From the NCBI GenBank assembly GCA_031769625.1, contig JAUIMM010000534.1:11139001-11203000 (forward strand): a stretch of DNA of 64,000 nt, read 5' to 3'. Below the pieces are notes generated by a model. It was given only the letters and a program-made list of their open reading frames with translations, had not been told where the DNA came from and did not search any database. Every line of letters begins with the position of its first letter. Positions within the stretch are counted from its first letter, which is position 1. Source of the DNA: Taudactylus pleione (taxonomy: Eukaryota; Chordata; Amphibia; Anura; Myobatrachidae). Of this stretch, positions 33,782-45,902 are shown one piece after another. The position numbers and the translations under genes were made by a program.

Positions 33782-34259
33782 AGCTGATTCAGAGTTGAAC
33801 GCTACGCCGATTTTCACACAGTCGAAAGATTATCGGTGGTCTGTGCATGCGTAACAGCTGCATTGCGCACCGCGGCAAATGAATTGCGATCAAGCTCGCT
33901 GTGAGGATTCACTCGCAATTGATTGACAGGAAGAGACCCTTTAATGGGTGGTTATAGAGATTTCCGGCAATAATGCAGGCGTGTCGGGGCCGTTTCCTGG
34001 GCGTGTACTAGCCAGCATCTGCAAATGCGCATGCAGAGAACACAGCTACAGCGTCTCAATTACCGTGGCCATTCTGAGTGACCATAGACTCACCCGAGGA
34101 GTCAATGTTTTCAGGATCTGCGTCCAATGCTGTTAGTGTATGCAGTTGTGGGCAGCTATGAGAGCTCCAGTGGGCACCTCAATACAAATTCTGCTGGCTG
34201 TAGCATTAGCAAAATTCACAAATGCGTTTGCATTAGTGTACAGCTCTGATTATGTCCTA
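33782..34259 (+). mobile_element. GGCCTGATTCAG element, D family, diverged
   Basis: Ends AGCTGATTCAGAGTTG and CAGCTCTGATTATGTCCT are decayed inverted repeats. The interior has GATTGACAGGAAGAGACCCT and GCAATAATGCAGGCGTGTC as in 29026-29449. Confidence 0.6.
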
Positions 34260-34346
34260 TATGAGGCCATAAGAAATTATAATTATCAGGAACAAGTCCC
34301 GATAATTTGCCTCTTGGTGTGACTTAATGATATCCATGATGACTAT

Positions 34347-34495
34347 GGGGTCTATTTTGTAAGCAGTGTTAGGAGACAGAGTGAAAAGTGATAAGAAAGT
34401 GATAAGGTGCCAGCCAATCAGCTCCCAACTGTCACCTTATCACTTTCTTATCACTTTTCACTCTGTCTCCTAACACTGCTTAGTAAATAGACCCC
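34347..34495. mobile_element. Near-perfect 149-bp hairpin element
   Basis: Flanked by TAT on both sides. The arms of about 60 bp, from GGGGTCTATTTTGTAAGCAG to AAGTGATAAGGTG, pair with CACCTTATCACTTTCTTATC to TAGTAAATAGACCCC at almost every base. The loop of about 25 bp contains GCCAATCAGC. A typical miniature inverted-repeat element; transcribed, it would form a long hairpin RNA. Confidence 0.85.
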
Positions 34496-34577
34496 TATAT
34501 CTAGTAGAGAAGAAAGGAACCTCTATTTTCACATCTAGGAACTGGAGCAAAGCATATTGTAAGCATTTTGGGCCTGA

Positions 34578-35028
34578 GGGGGTCATTCAGACCCGCTCGC
34601 GAGCAAAGGACGCTCGCAAGCGGGTCGATGTTGTGCGAATGCGCATGCGCACGACGGAGGGAGCTCCGTCGTGCGCATGCACGAGACCAGGTGAGCAACG
34701 AGGAATACGTCGCTCGGGGTCTCGCACCAAAGGGGGCGTGCTGTCGATGGTGAGTGACAGCACGCCCCCTTTGGTGGGCGTGCCGGGGGCGTGGCTGCAG
34801 CCGGCCCCACTGACATCAGTAATGATGTCAGTGTGAGTGATTTTGGCTCTGATAGAGCCAAAATCACTCCAGGCTTTCGGCAGCGAGACCCTACCGCAGG
34901 GTCCTGTCGCAAGCCCGATGGTCACCCATAGCTATGCGAGCGGCCAGGAGGCCGCTCCATTTTCAGGTAGGAGGACACTGATTCAGAGCGAGCGCTCTGG
35001 TCAGAGCGTTCGGCTCTGAATCAGGCCC
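34578..35028 (-). mobile_element. Hairpin-chain element, internally deleted
   Basis: TGA flanks both ends (34575-34577, 35029-35031). The stems GCTCGCGAGC/GCTCGCAAGC, GCGCATGCGCACGACGGAGG with its complement, GAGACCAGG/GGGTCTC, CACCAAAGGGGGCGTGCTGTC with its complement, the TGACATCAGTAATGATGTCA palindrome and TTTTGGCTCTGATAGAGCCA are present. The CCAGACGG stem and half of the GATGGTC stem are deleted. Confidence 0.82.
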
Positions 35029-35031
35029 TGA

Positions 35032-37879
35032 GTTTGAGCTGCACTAAAAGCAGGCGCAAATTCCGGGCGCTTCCCGCTATTGGAAATCTAAGCGAACATC
35101 AGCCTGTGTAGAGTAGGACACATCTGCTTGTGAGAGCGGCACTTATCACTATTATCTGCACGTGCACCAGACCCATCCTTGGTGAAATCGGACTAATCTC
35201 TGCATACACTCAGCTCTGAATAGGCGGCAATTCTGTCTACATGCCCACAAAGTTATCCTACATGTGACAGCCCCGTTACTTCCCCATTGGCACCCAATAA
35301 AACCCATCATGCCCAGGGGCATTTTAAGAGAGTGTGCAATCTGTGTACCCCCCTCTCAAATGGATCATGCACCGAGTAAACTCTGGCACTGTACTGCGAG
35401 TATACTATGCGCATATCTCTGGGAAAATGGCAATGGCAACATTGTCCCAGGGATTTCTGCTGCGTCGGCGAAAAGGAAGTTAAGAAGAACACGGGTGACA
35501 TTGCAGTGTACTTGTCGATGATAGATTATAAACTAAAACATAGCTTATAATTACAAGGTAAATGAATACTCCATTGAAAGCAAAATATTAAAAATAAATG
35601 TGAAAAAAAAATAGATAGAAAATTGTGATTTAAAAAAGTTTCACAGAGCCAAAATCAAAATTAAGTTATCATTTATGTACTTATAGGTTATATGGACTTG
35701 AGTGGGAAAACCTGATAAGGTATCAGGCAATTTACAAAATAGGTTATCATCCACCTATGAAATATGATGTGGACAATGGTGTTGACTCAGATCATATAGG
35801 AAGTTACATTAATGGGAGCACAAATAAGTGCAAATGTTCAAGGCCATTGGTAATTATTTTAGGGCTGTCAGTGGTTAAATGCAGAAAAAATGAATATAAC
35901 TCCTACATTAACATCTGTTAATGATTTGCAGATGGTGAAAGAGAAAACAGTCACATCAACTGCAGATCACATAGAGGTTTCCAGTAAAATAATATTCCAT
36001 CCTCAGTTCTTTCTCATTATGAATATGACAGATTTTTATTGACTTAGTAAAACAAATAACTGTTTATCATGGCTTCAATAGAATATGTGTTATATCGATC
36101 ATGCCATTCAGCAACTTCATTTTCCATAAAATGTAAAACTCATAAATCCAGGGATTATCAGTTAGTTTTAAAGTTGTTTTTATTATATGATAAATTGCAT
36201 CTAAACTACTGTACCTGGATAAAGGCCACTACATTGTAAATGTAATTTATTGCATTCTATTCTAATTTATTAAGTCACCCAGTGGTTTTATTATTTCAAG
36301 GAAACTAACTTAACAACTAACTAAATTAAAGACACCTACATCTGAATTGCAATTAAAGAGGTCACACCCAAATGTATTGATCGATTAAGAATTGGTAATT
36401 AAGGGTGGCGAGAAAAGCAGTGCCAACCTCTGTAACAGCTCAATAATAATATTTAAATAAATAGGGTGAAAAAACCCATTCGTTGCAAACAGGATTGAGC
36501 GGGACCACTCACACTTAATTGGCCTAGCACTGGTCCCTCCATGAGATGAAAACTAGGTCCTCTCTGACAATCTTGACATTCTCAACATGCAACCCAACAG
36601 GTATTATGCTGCTAGAGGCAGCTAAGGAGCACTGCTTTCAACCAAAGCCTGGTCCAAGGAACCAAGGCCCACCATCACGTGACCTCCTAAACCCTTACTA
36701 TACAAATGAACAGAAATCCTCAATAAAAACTAACCCCTCATCTTTTATATGGACCCCATTAGGCCTATAAAATGCTTCATTTTCATACCTCAAGCAAGAG
36801 TGCTTGAGGACATTACCACCCAACCTCCCAACCAATCGATAAATGGTCATGTTCACTTTTTTCTAATTCTCTCTAGGGCTGCACCACCTTTAGTACCCCC
36901 TCAAAACCTCAGGGGGATGATTTCCATTCATACATTCCCCAATCTGAGATGCAAAATGTCTCCTGTGCCTTAAACAGACGTTCCACCTCATACCCCTAAT
37001 ACCAAAGCACCTTACCTCACGTGCACCTAACTACAAAGCTCTACAAGCTAATTGATGCCTGCTGGCCCAGTAGATGTAAGAGTGTCCCACGAACAACACC
37101 TGACATGACGAGAAAACCTGTAAGGAAAGGTCCACGGTAGATTAATAAAAGCGGTCATTCTACTAGTTTGAAGCTGAAAATTGGGAAGACTTCTGAGGAC
37201 TTTAGTTTGAATATGTTCATGAGTTCTTCTGGATTACACTTCTCTAGTTATGTTTTTATGGGAATTCTTCTTCAAGTACTTTAGAGATTCAATGTGGGTG
37301 TCCTTAGTTCACCCATGAAGTATGGGGTACTGGCACGATCCTGACAAGTTTTTCCCATATTCTATAAGTTTCTTCTATGTTTTACCTCTGTGCCATTTGT
37401 TCCAGCTAGTGCTGAGGTCCGCTCGTGCTGTGACCACACAATATTCCCAGATGATGCAGAGGTCCGCCTGCATGGCACATCGCATCCAGATAGCTATGAG
37501 GTCTATTCACACTGTTCCTGCTCTGTGCTCTCAGTGTGTTTACTCAGCATGCTAGCACTCAGGCTGCACACCAGAGTTCCCTCCAAAACTCAGGATGAAC
37601 TCAGTCATGTTGGATTCAATCACCTGACTCTCCTCCAACACTCAAAGTGCTGCTCCCAGATCAGCTGATTGTAGCATCCAATCCCTGGGGTTCCACCATA
37701 TAAAAATTCTATTTCCTGACTGGCCAACATTGTCAGTACAAGGTCGCTTCTGCTGAAGTTACAGCTCTGTGCTGAGCTCCCAGGTACTCTGTATCTGAAC
37801 GGTTCCAGTCCATATCATTCCAGTTCCAAGTCTGGTTATCAAGTATCCAATTCCATCTAGTACTCCAGTCTGGCTTTAC
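35032..37879. other. Unassigned DNA
   Basis: 2.8 kb, mostly AT-rich, with no recognised gene or repeat. The part near 35195-35235 reads CACTCAGCTCTGAATAGGC, which may be the end of another diverged GGCCTGATTCAG element. Short plus-strand frames at 36546-36973 have no family resemblance. Confidence 0.4.
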
Positions 37880-38860
37880 CACAGAGATTTGCTCATATCC
37901 ATCTCCAATCATCGGTCCCAAAAAGATATCTTCAATCATCGGTCCCAGCCAATATCTCCAATTATCGGTCCCAGACAATTTCTCCAATCATTGGTCTCAG
38001 CCGATATTTCCAAACATCTGTCCCAGCCGATATCTCCAATCATCGGTCCCAGACGATATCTCCAATCAGTCTCAAACCGATCCAGTACTTCAATTCATCA
38101 TCATTGGTCTCAAACTGACCCAGTACTTCAATTCATCATCATCGGTCTCAAACCGATCCAGTACTTATATTCATCATCATCTGTCTCAAACCGATCTAGC
38201 TCTTCAATGCATTAACATCAGTTCCAACCTGACTGTCTCCAAACATCAGTTCCAATCCAATTGTCTCCAAACATCGGTTCCAATCCAATTGTCTCCAAAC
38301 ATCAGTTCCAACCTGACTGTCTCCAAACATCAATTCCAATCCAATTGTCTACAGCAGCGGTTTTCAACCGGTGTTCCGCAGCACACTAGTGTGCCGTGGG
38401 CAGGTGTGAAGCGTGCCACAGCGGCTGTCAGAGCCGCCATGGACATTATACATTAATGTAGGTTCCGGGCTGCCGCTGAGCTCCTCTGGGAGGCTCAGAC
38501 GCGCCGGGCCATCACCTCCCTAGACGCGGCGGCATGACATCACAAGTCATGCATGCCGTGTTGCCTCCAGAATGCCCGCGCTAGTGAACGAGCCGACGCT
38601 TCCTGCCTGCGCTTTTGACAGAGCCATCACATCGGGGGCAATGTAGTGTGTTTTTTCATAGGTCGCGCACGCCAAATCGCCGGATGGTGTGCCTTGGCAA
38701 TTTTAAAATCTTGTGTAGTGTGCCTTGATTTAAAAAAGGTTGACAATCACTGGTCTACAGCATTGGTTCCAATCCGACCCTGCTTCATCAATTCTATATA
38801 ATTGATTCTAATACACTGGCTACCATCAAATGCTACAACTACAGTTCCAATTCAGTTTCC
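37880..38860. repeat. Minisatellite of about 29-34 bp units, interrupted by a hAT element
   Basis: Units such as ATCTCCAATCATCGGTCCCA then GCCGATATC (37890-38060) grade into ACTTCAATTCATCATCATCG then GTCTCAAACCGATCC (38075-38200) and into TCCAATCCAATTGTCTCCAA then ACATCAGT (38220-38350). The array resumes after the element at 38753. Confidence 0.8.
38355..38752. mobile_element. Non-autonomous hAT element
   Basis: The ends CAGCGGTTTTCAACC and GGTTGACAATCACTG are the inverted repeats typical of hAT elements. A perfect 8-bp duplication GTCTACAG lies at 38347-38354 and 38753-38760. The interior (CACACTAGTGTGCCGTGG, AGTGTGCCTTG) has no reading frame. Confidence 0.92.
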
Positions 38861-39150
38861 AATCTAATAAAGTTGTTCCCTACTGTCCTCGCCTTCGGGC
38901 TTATCACCTTCAGCAGTTCCACTGCCTCCAATCTTCCCTCAATAGATGAGGAAGTCCTGGTCAAGTCACGCAGATTCAATCATGCCTCCGTATGCTCCAC
39001 TTCAGCCTCCCACGCCTGTTCCAACCAACTCCTACCCTCAGGTGTGACAAAAGCTTATAACAAACACAATCTTCACAGAAAAAAACCTAACCATTCATTC
39101 CCTCAAAATGGTGGGCAGCATATGCCCTTGGGTTCCCAAAAACACACAGA

Positions 39151-39551
39151 GTGCCTGATTCAGACCCGCTCGCGAGCGCTGAGCACTTGCAAGTGGGTCG
39201 ATGGTGGCCCAGTGCGCATGTGCACGACGGAGCCGGCTCCATCGTGCGCATGCGTGAGACTCGGATAGCGATGGGCAAGCCATCGCTCCGGGTCTCGTAC
39301 CAAAGGGGGCGTGCTGTCGATGTTGAGTGACAGCACGCCCCCTTTGGTGGGCGGGCCGAGGGCGTGGCTGACCAGACGGAGGCGTTCCCATGGGAATGCC
39401 TATCGTCTGGGGCTGGCCCCACTGACATCACAAGTGATGTCAGTGGGAGTGCTTTCAGCTCTGGTAGAGCCAAAAGCACTCTAGGGCTTGTGGCAATGAG
39501 ACCCTACCACAAGGGTCTCATCGCAAGCCTAATGGTCGTGATGGTCTTGAC
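39151..39551 (-). mobile_element. Hairpin-chain element, truncated
   Basis: It starts GCCTGATTCAGACCCGCTCG and carries the first eight stems. It stops inside the GATGGTC stem at GTCTTGAC, where the hAT element at 39552 begins. The missing half does not reappear on the other side of that hAT element. Confidence 0.82.
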
Positions 39552-40275
39552 TAGGGGTGTGCACCGGCCACTTTTCGTGTTTTGTGTTTTGGTTTTGGAT
39601 CTGGATCTTTCTTCGTGTTTTGGATCTGGATTGGTTTTGCCAAAACCACCCTTCCGTGTTTTGGGTTCTGGGTTTTGTGTTTTGGATCTGTATTTTTTTA
39701 AAAAAAAGCATAAAAACAGCTAAAATCACAGAATTTGTGTGTTTTTCTGCTCCTATGCTATTATTAACCTCAATAACCTTAATTTCCACTAATTTCCAGT
39801 CTATTCTGAACACCTCACACCTCACAATAGTGTTTTTATGTCCAAAAGGTTGCAACGAGGTAGCTGGATGACTATGCTAAGAGATACGAGTGGGTGGCAC
39901 AAACACATGGTCCATCTAGGAGTGACACTGCAGTGGCAGACAGGATGGCAGTTTGAAAAACTAGGCCCCAAACAGTACATAATTCAAAGAAAAAAAAGAG
40001 GTGCAAGATGGAATTGTCCTTGGGCCCTCTCACCCACCCTTATGTTGTATAAACAGGACATGCACACTTTAACAAACCAAACATTTCAGCGCCAGGGTCT
40101 GCCACACGACTGTGGCTGAAATGATTGGTTCGTTTGGGCCCCCACAAAACAAGCTGGCAATTAATCTGTCCCTGCACAAACTGGCTCTACGGAGGCAAGA
40201 TGTCATCCTCATCCTCCTCATCCACCGATTCCTCACCCTCTTCAGTGTTGTGTAAATCCTCATCCTCACAGAGCA

Positions 40276-40600
40276 TTAATTCTTCCCCGCTGGAATCCAT
40301 AACCACAGGTCCCTCTGTACGTTCTGGAGGCTGGTCTCCCTGGAAAAGTTGATAATTAATTTTATGAACATCATCTTCTCCACATTTTGTGGAAGCACCC
40401 TCCTACGCCTTTCGCTGACAAGGTTCCCGGCTGCACTAAACACTCTTTCGGAGTACACACTGGAGGGGGGGCAACTCAGGTAAAATAGAGCCAGTTTGTA
40501 CAGGGACCTCCAAATTGCCTCTTTTTCCTGCCAGTACAGGTACGGACTGTCTGACATGCCTACTTGGATGCTGTCACCGATGTAATCCTTTAACAGACAG
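40276..40600 (-). pseudogene. hAT transposase C-terminal fragment
   Basis: The frame contains the hAT dimerisation region: YWQEKEAIWRSLYKLALFYL, then SCPPSSVYSERVFSAAGNLV and SERRRRVLPQNVEKMMFIKL. The same region, about 75% identical by eye, is in the transposase at 55277-56341. Upstream on the minus strand the frame runs directly into the 139-bp tandem repeat. The first methionine (40653) and the first 20 or so residues derive from that repeat and are not transposase. Confidence 0.85.
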
Positions 40601-42400
40601 ACGCATGCTTGTCGCTGCTGCTTTGAGGATGCAGGTGCGGCTACAGCCCACACAATTCACAAAGCCAGAAAAAAAAGAAGAATTTTTTATTTTTTGTGGA
40701 GCGACTTTGAGGGTTACACCACCCTTTAACAGACAGACGCACGCTTGTCGCTGCTGCTTTGAGGATGCAGGTGCGGCTACTGCGCATACATTTCACACAC
40801 AAAGACAGAAAAAAAGAAGATTATTTTATTTTGGTGGAGCGCACTTTGGGGGTAACACCACCCTTTAACAGACAGATGCACGCTTGTCGCTGCTGCTTTG
40901 AGGATGCAGGTGCGGCTACAGCCCACACAATTCACAAAGCCAGAAAAAAAGAAGAATTTTTTATTTTTTGTGGAGCGCACTTTGAGGGTTACACCACCCT
41001 TTAACAGACAGACGCACGCTTGTCGCTGCTGCTTTGAGGATGCATGTGCAGCTACTGCGCATACATTTCACACACAAAGACAGAAAAAAAGAAGATTATT
41101 TTATTTTGTTGGAGCGCACTTTGGGGGTAACACCACCCTTTAACAGACAGACGCACGCTTGTCGCTGCTGCTTTGAGGATGCTGGTGCGGCTACAGCCCA
41201 CACAATTCACAAAGCCAGAAAAAAAAAGAAGAATTTTTTATTTTTTGTGGAGCGCACTTTGAGGGTTACACCACCCTTTAACAGACAGACGCATGCTTGT
41301 CGCTGCTGCTTTAAGGATGCAGGTGCTGCTACAGCCCACACATTTCACAAAGACAGAAAAAAAAAGAAGAATTTTTTTATTGTTTGTGGAGCGCACTTTG
41401 AGGGTTACACCACCCTTTAACAGACAGACGCACGCTTGCCGCTGCTGCTTTGAGGATGCAGGTGTGGCTACTGCACATGCATTTCACACACAAGAACAGA
41501 AAAAAAAGAAGATTATTTTATGTTGTTGGAGCGCACTTTGGGGGTAACACCACCCTTTAACAGACAGACGCATGCTTGGCGCTGCTCCTTTGTTGATGCA
41601 CGTGCAGCTACAGTGCACACAATTCACAAAGACAGAAAAAAAAAGATTTTTTTATTGCTTGTGGAGTGCACTTTGAGGGTTACACCACCCTTTAACAGAC
41701 AGACGCATGCTTGTCGCTGCTGCTTTGAGGACAGTATCATATGCAGTGACAGTAGACTTGTCAGAAATTGTTGGCACATCCTTCAGTCCGGACCAGATGT
41801 CCAAACTGGCCCTTGACTTATGACACAGGCGCACGCTTGGCGCTGCTACTGTGTTGATGCACATGCTGCTTTATAGCACACAAGTCACAAACACAGAAAA
41901 AAATTTTTTTTTTATTTTTTGGAGCACTTTGGGGGTTTCACCACCCTTTAACAGACTTATGGGACACAGGCGCACGCTTGGCGCTGCTCCTTTGTTGATG
42001 CACGTGCAGCTACAGTGCACACAATTCACAAAGACAGAAAAAAAAGAATTTTTTATTGTTTGTGGAGTGCACTTTGAGGGTTACACCACCCTTTAACAGA
42101 CAGACGCACACTTGTCGCTGCTGCTTTGAGGATGCTGGTGTGGCTACAGCCCACACAATTCACAAAGACAGAAAAAAAAGAAGAATTATTTTATTGTTTG
42201 TGGAGCGCACTTTGAGGGTTACACCACCCTTTAACAGACAGACGCACGCTTGTCGCTGCTGCTTTAAGGATGCAGGTGCGGCTACAGCCCACACATTTCA
42301 CAAAGACAGAAAAAAAAAGAAGAATTTTTTTATTGTTTGTGGAGCACACTTTGAGGGTTACACCACCCTTTAACAGACAGACGCATGCTTGTCGCTGCTG
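40580..42400. repeat. Tandem repeat of about 139 bp
   Basis: About 12 units built of ACCACCCTTTAACAGACAGA, CGCACGCTTGTCGCTGCTGC, TTTGAGGATGCAGGTGCGGC and CACACAATTCACAAA, then an A-run and GTGGAGCGCACTTTG. Two unit types alternate (CACACAAAGACAGAAA with GGGGGTAAC, and CACAAAGCCAGAAA with GAGGGTTAC). Several plus-strand frames of TRPHTFHKDRKKK type are artefacts of the array. Confidence 0.93.
41725..41830 (-). pseudogene. hAT transposase middle fragment
   Basis: The short frame HKSRASLDIWSGLKDVPTIS corresponds to the FDIWSGLIDLPNTSD segment that precedes the dimerisation region in the 54699 element. Tandem repeat units lie on both sides. Confidence 0.7.
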
Positions 42401-42404
42401 CATT

Positions 42405-42744
42405 GAGGATGCAGGTGGAATCTAGACGGGATTTGGAATCGGGGACACACTACCTCCATCAATTGTCTAAATCCCACTGCACTAATGGCGGATACCGGAC
42501 GCACGTCTAACACCAACATAGCAGTCAAGGCCTCAGTTATACGTTTTGCTTCAGGATGACTGCTGTCGTACTTCATCCTCCTCGCTAGGGACTGTTGGAG
42601 GGTCAATTGTTTAGTAAAAGTAGTGGTGTTCCTACTTCCTCTCTGGGATGATGAACAACTCCCAGCAGCAGCAACAGCACTAGGAGGAAGTGGTTCTTGA
42701 TCTTTCCCTATTTTATTTTTATCGGAGAAAGTTTGGTCCTCCAT
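42405..42744 (-). pseudogene. hAT transposase N-terminal-half fragment
   Basis: The frame starting MEDQTFSDKNKIGKDQ leads into KQLTLQQSLARRMKYDSSHP, ALTAMLVLDVRPVSAISAVG and CPRFQIPSRFH. It corresponds to residues about 270-335 of the transposase at 56301-57956. The BED finger before it and the DDE core after it are missing. The last residues of the open frame are tandem repeat. The start codon may be chance. Confidence 0.8.
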
Positions 42745-42759
42745 TTATGTTATATTGAT

Positions 42760-43920
42760 ATATACGTGCGGCTAAGGCGCACACAAACGCAGAAAATATT
42801 TTTTTATTTTTGCTGGAGAGTAGTGCACTTTGTGGGTTACACCACCCTTTAAGAAATGAGCCAGCTGGCCCTTTACTTATGGGACACAGGCGCACGCTTG
42901 GCGCTGCTCCTTTGCTGATGCACGTGCAGCCACAGTGCACACAATTCACAAACACAGAATTTTTTTTTTTATTTTGTTTGGAGTGCCCTTTGGGGGTTAC
43001 AGCACCCTTTAACGGTCAAGCCAGCTGGCCCTTTATTTATGGGACACAGGCGCACGCTTGGCACTACTTTGTTGATGCACGTGCGGCTACTGCGCACACA
43101 ATTCACAAACACAGAAAATATGTTTTATTTTGTTTGGAGTGTACTTTGGGGGTTACAGCACCCTTTAACGGACAAGCCAGCTAGCCTTTTACTTATGGGA
43201 CACAGGCGCACGCTTGGCACTACTTTGTTGATGCACATGCGGCTACTGCGCACACAATTCACAAACACAGAAAATATTTTTTTATTTTGTTTGGAGTGTA
43301 CTTTGGGGGTTACAGCACCCTTTAGCAGTCAAGCCAGCCGGCCCTTTACTTATGACACAGGCGCACGCTTGGCACTACTTTGTTGATGCACGTGCGGCTA
43401 CTGCGCACACAATTCACAAACAAAAAAATATTTTTTTTTATTTTGTTTGGAGTGCCCTTTTGGGGGTTACAGCACCCTTTAACGGACAAGCCAACCGGCC
43501 TTTTACTTATGGGACACAGGCACACGCTTGGTACTACTTTGTTGATGCATGTGCAGCTACTGCGCACACAATTCACAAACACAAAAAATATATATTTTTT
43601 TATTTTGTTTGGAGTGCCCTTTGGGGGTTACAGCACCCTTTAGCGGTCAATCCAGCCGGCCCTTTATTTATGGGACACAGGCGCACGCTTGGCACTACTT
43701 TGTTGATGCACGTGCGGCTACTGCGCACACAATTCACAAACACAAAAAAATATATTTTTTTTATTTTGTTTGGAGTGCCCTTTGGGGGTTACAGCACCCT
43801 TTAACGGAAAAGCCAGCTGGCCTTTTACTTATGGGACACAGGCGCACGCTTGGCGCTGCTCTTTTGTTGATGCACTTGCAGCCACAGTGCACACAATTCA
43901 CAAACACAGAAAAAATATAT
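42760..43920. repeat. Tandem repeat, related second array
   Basis: About eight units of 140 bp, more distant from the first array: CACAGGCGCACGCTTGGC, ACTACTTTGTTGATGCACGT, TGCGCACACAATTCACAAAC, A/T-rich stretch, GGGGGTTACAGCACCCTTTA, AAGCCAGCTGGCC. Plus-strand frames across it are chance. Confidence 0.9.
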
Positions 43921-44559
43921 ATTTTTTTGCACTTGGGGGGAGCACCCCTGATGGACAGAGCACCCCCTGTACAACACTACAGCACCCCTTTAGCACTGGG
44001 ACACTGCACAGGACTTTGGAGTGGACACAGCCCCTATGGACAACTGACTGCACAACACAGTCCAGCCAGCCCCTATGGACTTTGAAGTAGTGCACACAGC
44101 CCCTATGGACAACAGCAGCAGAGCACAGCACAGCACAGCACAGCACAACACTACACTGCACTACACTACACTACACTACAACACTACACTACACAGCCCA
44201 GCCAGCCCTAACTCCCACCCTCCCTCTTCATTGTCCACAGCCGAGTGAGAAAATGGCGTCAACGCGGGTACCTTATATAGGATCCAAAACCCGCGAGACC
44301 CGGAAGGCGGGATGATGACGTTTTGCCTCGATTTCAGATCCGAGTCAGGAGGGAAAAGTCGAGCCTGACTCGGATCGGTCTCGGATCGGCCTCAGATCGG
44401 GGGGGCTCGGGGGGGTTAGGATTTCAGAAATCCGAACCCGCTCACCCCTAATACACAGTGGGGTACAGCACAAAAAAGGGTTTTTTTTTTCACTTTTTTA
44501 ACTTTTAACCTTCTTCAAAGTCTTTTTTAAATTTTAAACTTTTTTTTTGGCACACAAAG

Positions 44560-45175
44560 CCACTTGCGAGTCTGGATACAGCCCCTTTAATCAGCAAAGT
44601 AGTGCGCAGCATACATCAGCGAGCAGTGTGCACCCTATATACAGTCACTTTACCAGCACAGCCACTTGTAAGTCTCTGGACACAGCACTTAATCAGCAGA
44701 GTACAGCACAGCATACCTCAGCGTACAGTGTGCCCCCTTACACAGTCACTTTGCCAGCACAGCCACCTGTGAGTCTCTGGACACAGCACTTAATCAGCAG
44801 AGTACAGCACAGCATACATCAGCGTACAGTGTGCACCCTATATACAGTCACTTTACCAGCACAGCCACCTGTGAGTCTCTGGACACAGCACTTAATCAGC
44901 AGAGTATAACGCAGCATACATCAGTGTACAGTGTGCACCCTTACACAGTCACTTTGCCTGCACAACCACCTGTGAGTCTCTGGACACAGCACTTAATCAG
45001 CAGAGTATAGCGCAGCATACATCAGCGTACAGTGTGCCCCCTTACACAGTCACTTTGCCAGCACAGCCACCTGTGAGTCTCTGGACACAGCACTTAATCA
45101 GCAGAGTATAGCGCAGCATATATCAGCCTGCAGTGTGCCCCCTTACACAATCACTTTGCCAGCACAGCCAACTCT
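44560..45175. repeat. Tandem repeat of about 101 bp
   Basis: Six units of GTGAGTCTCTGGACACAGCA, CTTAATCAGCAGAGTATAGC, GCAGCATACATCAGCGTACA, GTGTGCCCCCTTACACAGTC. The sister copy (53700-54005) has only about three units, so unit number changed after duplication. Confidence 0.92.
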
Positions 45176-45902
45176 AAACGACCCCCAGAGTGTACGTATA
45201 TTTAGCACAGTGGGCCTAATCTGTATAGTGGCCAAACATAACAGGGATATATTGCATACTGATCAAGTTACATTAGGCTGAATATTTATCAATCCTGAAA
45301 GTCGACTGTATAATGGGCATAATGGGTCCTCCACTGTATCTTCATCATTGCCAATTATATTCTATACTGGGAACAGAGACTATTGGGGAGATTCAATTAG
45401 CAGCACGTTTGCATCAGAATATTGCACGCTGATGTAATGCTGGTCATCCTGCAGGAAATCCTCGCTCGGCTTTGCTCACACCTATAGAGGTGCAGAAATA
45501 ACTAGCCTTGGCCTAGCTATTAATGTCATTTTAATATATAAATATCCTAAGAGTATTTTCATTTTAATTGTGTTTTTTATATTAATTCAATCCCTTGCTT
45601 GTTTTCTACCCAAGTAGCAGTCTTGAAAAATAAAAATTGGACAGAAGCAGCAGGTTAATGAAATGAGAAAGAGCTGCTAGGAACTGATTGATTCAATGAG
45701 TGGATGCAGTAAAAGAGAACTTTGGCGAATAAGGAGATGACAAAGGGACAGATGTGTAATAAATGGCAGGTGTATCATGGGAAGCAGAGGTGATGGAGAA
45801 TATAAACATATCAGACATCAGTAGAGATTATTTTGTGCACTTCTCCTTTAAGGAATGTAGAACACGAGTGAGATCATGCTGTGATGTCATAATTGTAGCT
45901 CT

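Larger units (their letters stand above)
39552..44450 (-). mobile_element. hAT element with tandem-repeat-filled interior
   Basis: Starts TAGGGGTGTGCACCGG and ends CTCACCCCTA, matching the family of the complete element at 54699-60967 (TAGGGATGTGCGCCGG to CTCATCACTA). Minus-strand fragments of its transposase are scattered between tandem repeats. The outer 8-bp flanks (GTCTTGAC left, ATACACAG right) do not match, so the present ends were probably joined by recombination. The right quarter (43920-44200) carries ACTACACTACA runs. Confidence 0.8.

Noticed and set aside
40515..43804. Plus-strand frames with CRCCFEDAGAATAHT or HYFVDARAATAHT repeats
   Set aside because: By-products of the 139-bp tandem repeats; the recognisable protein (transposase) is on the other strand.
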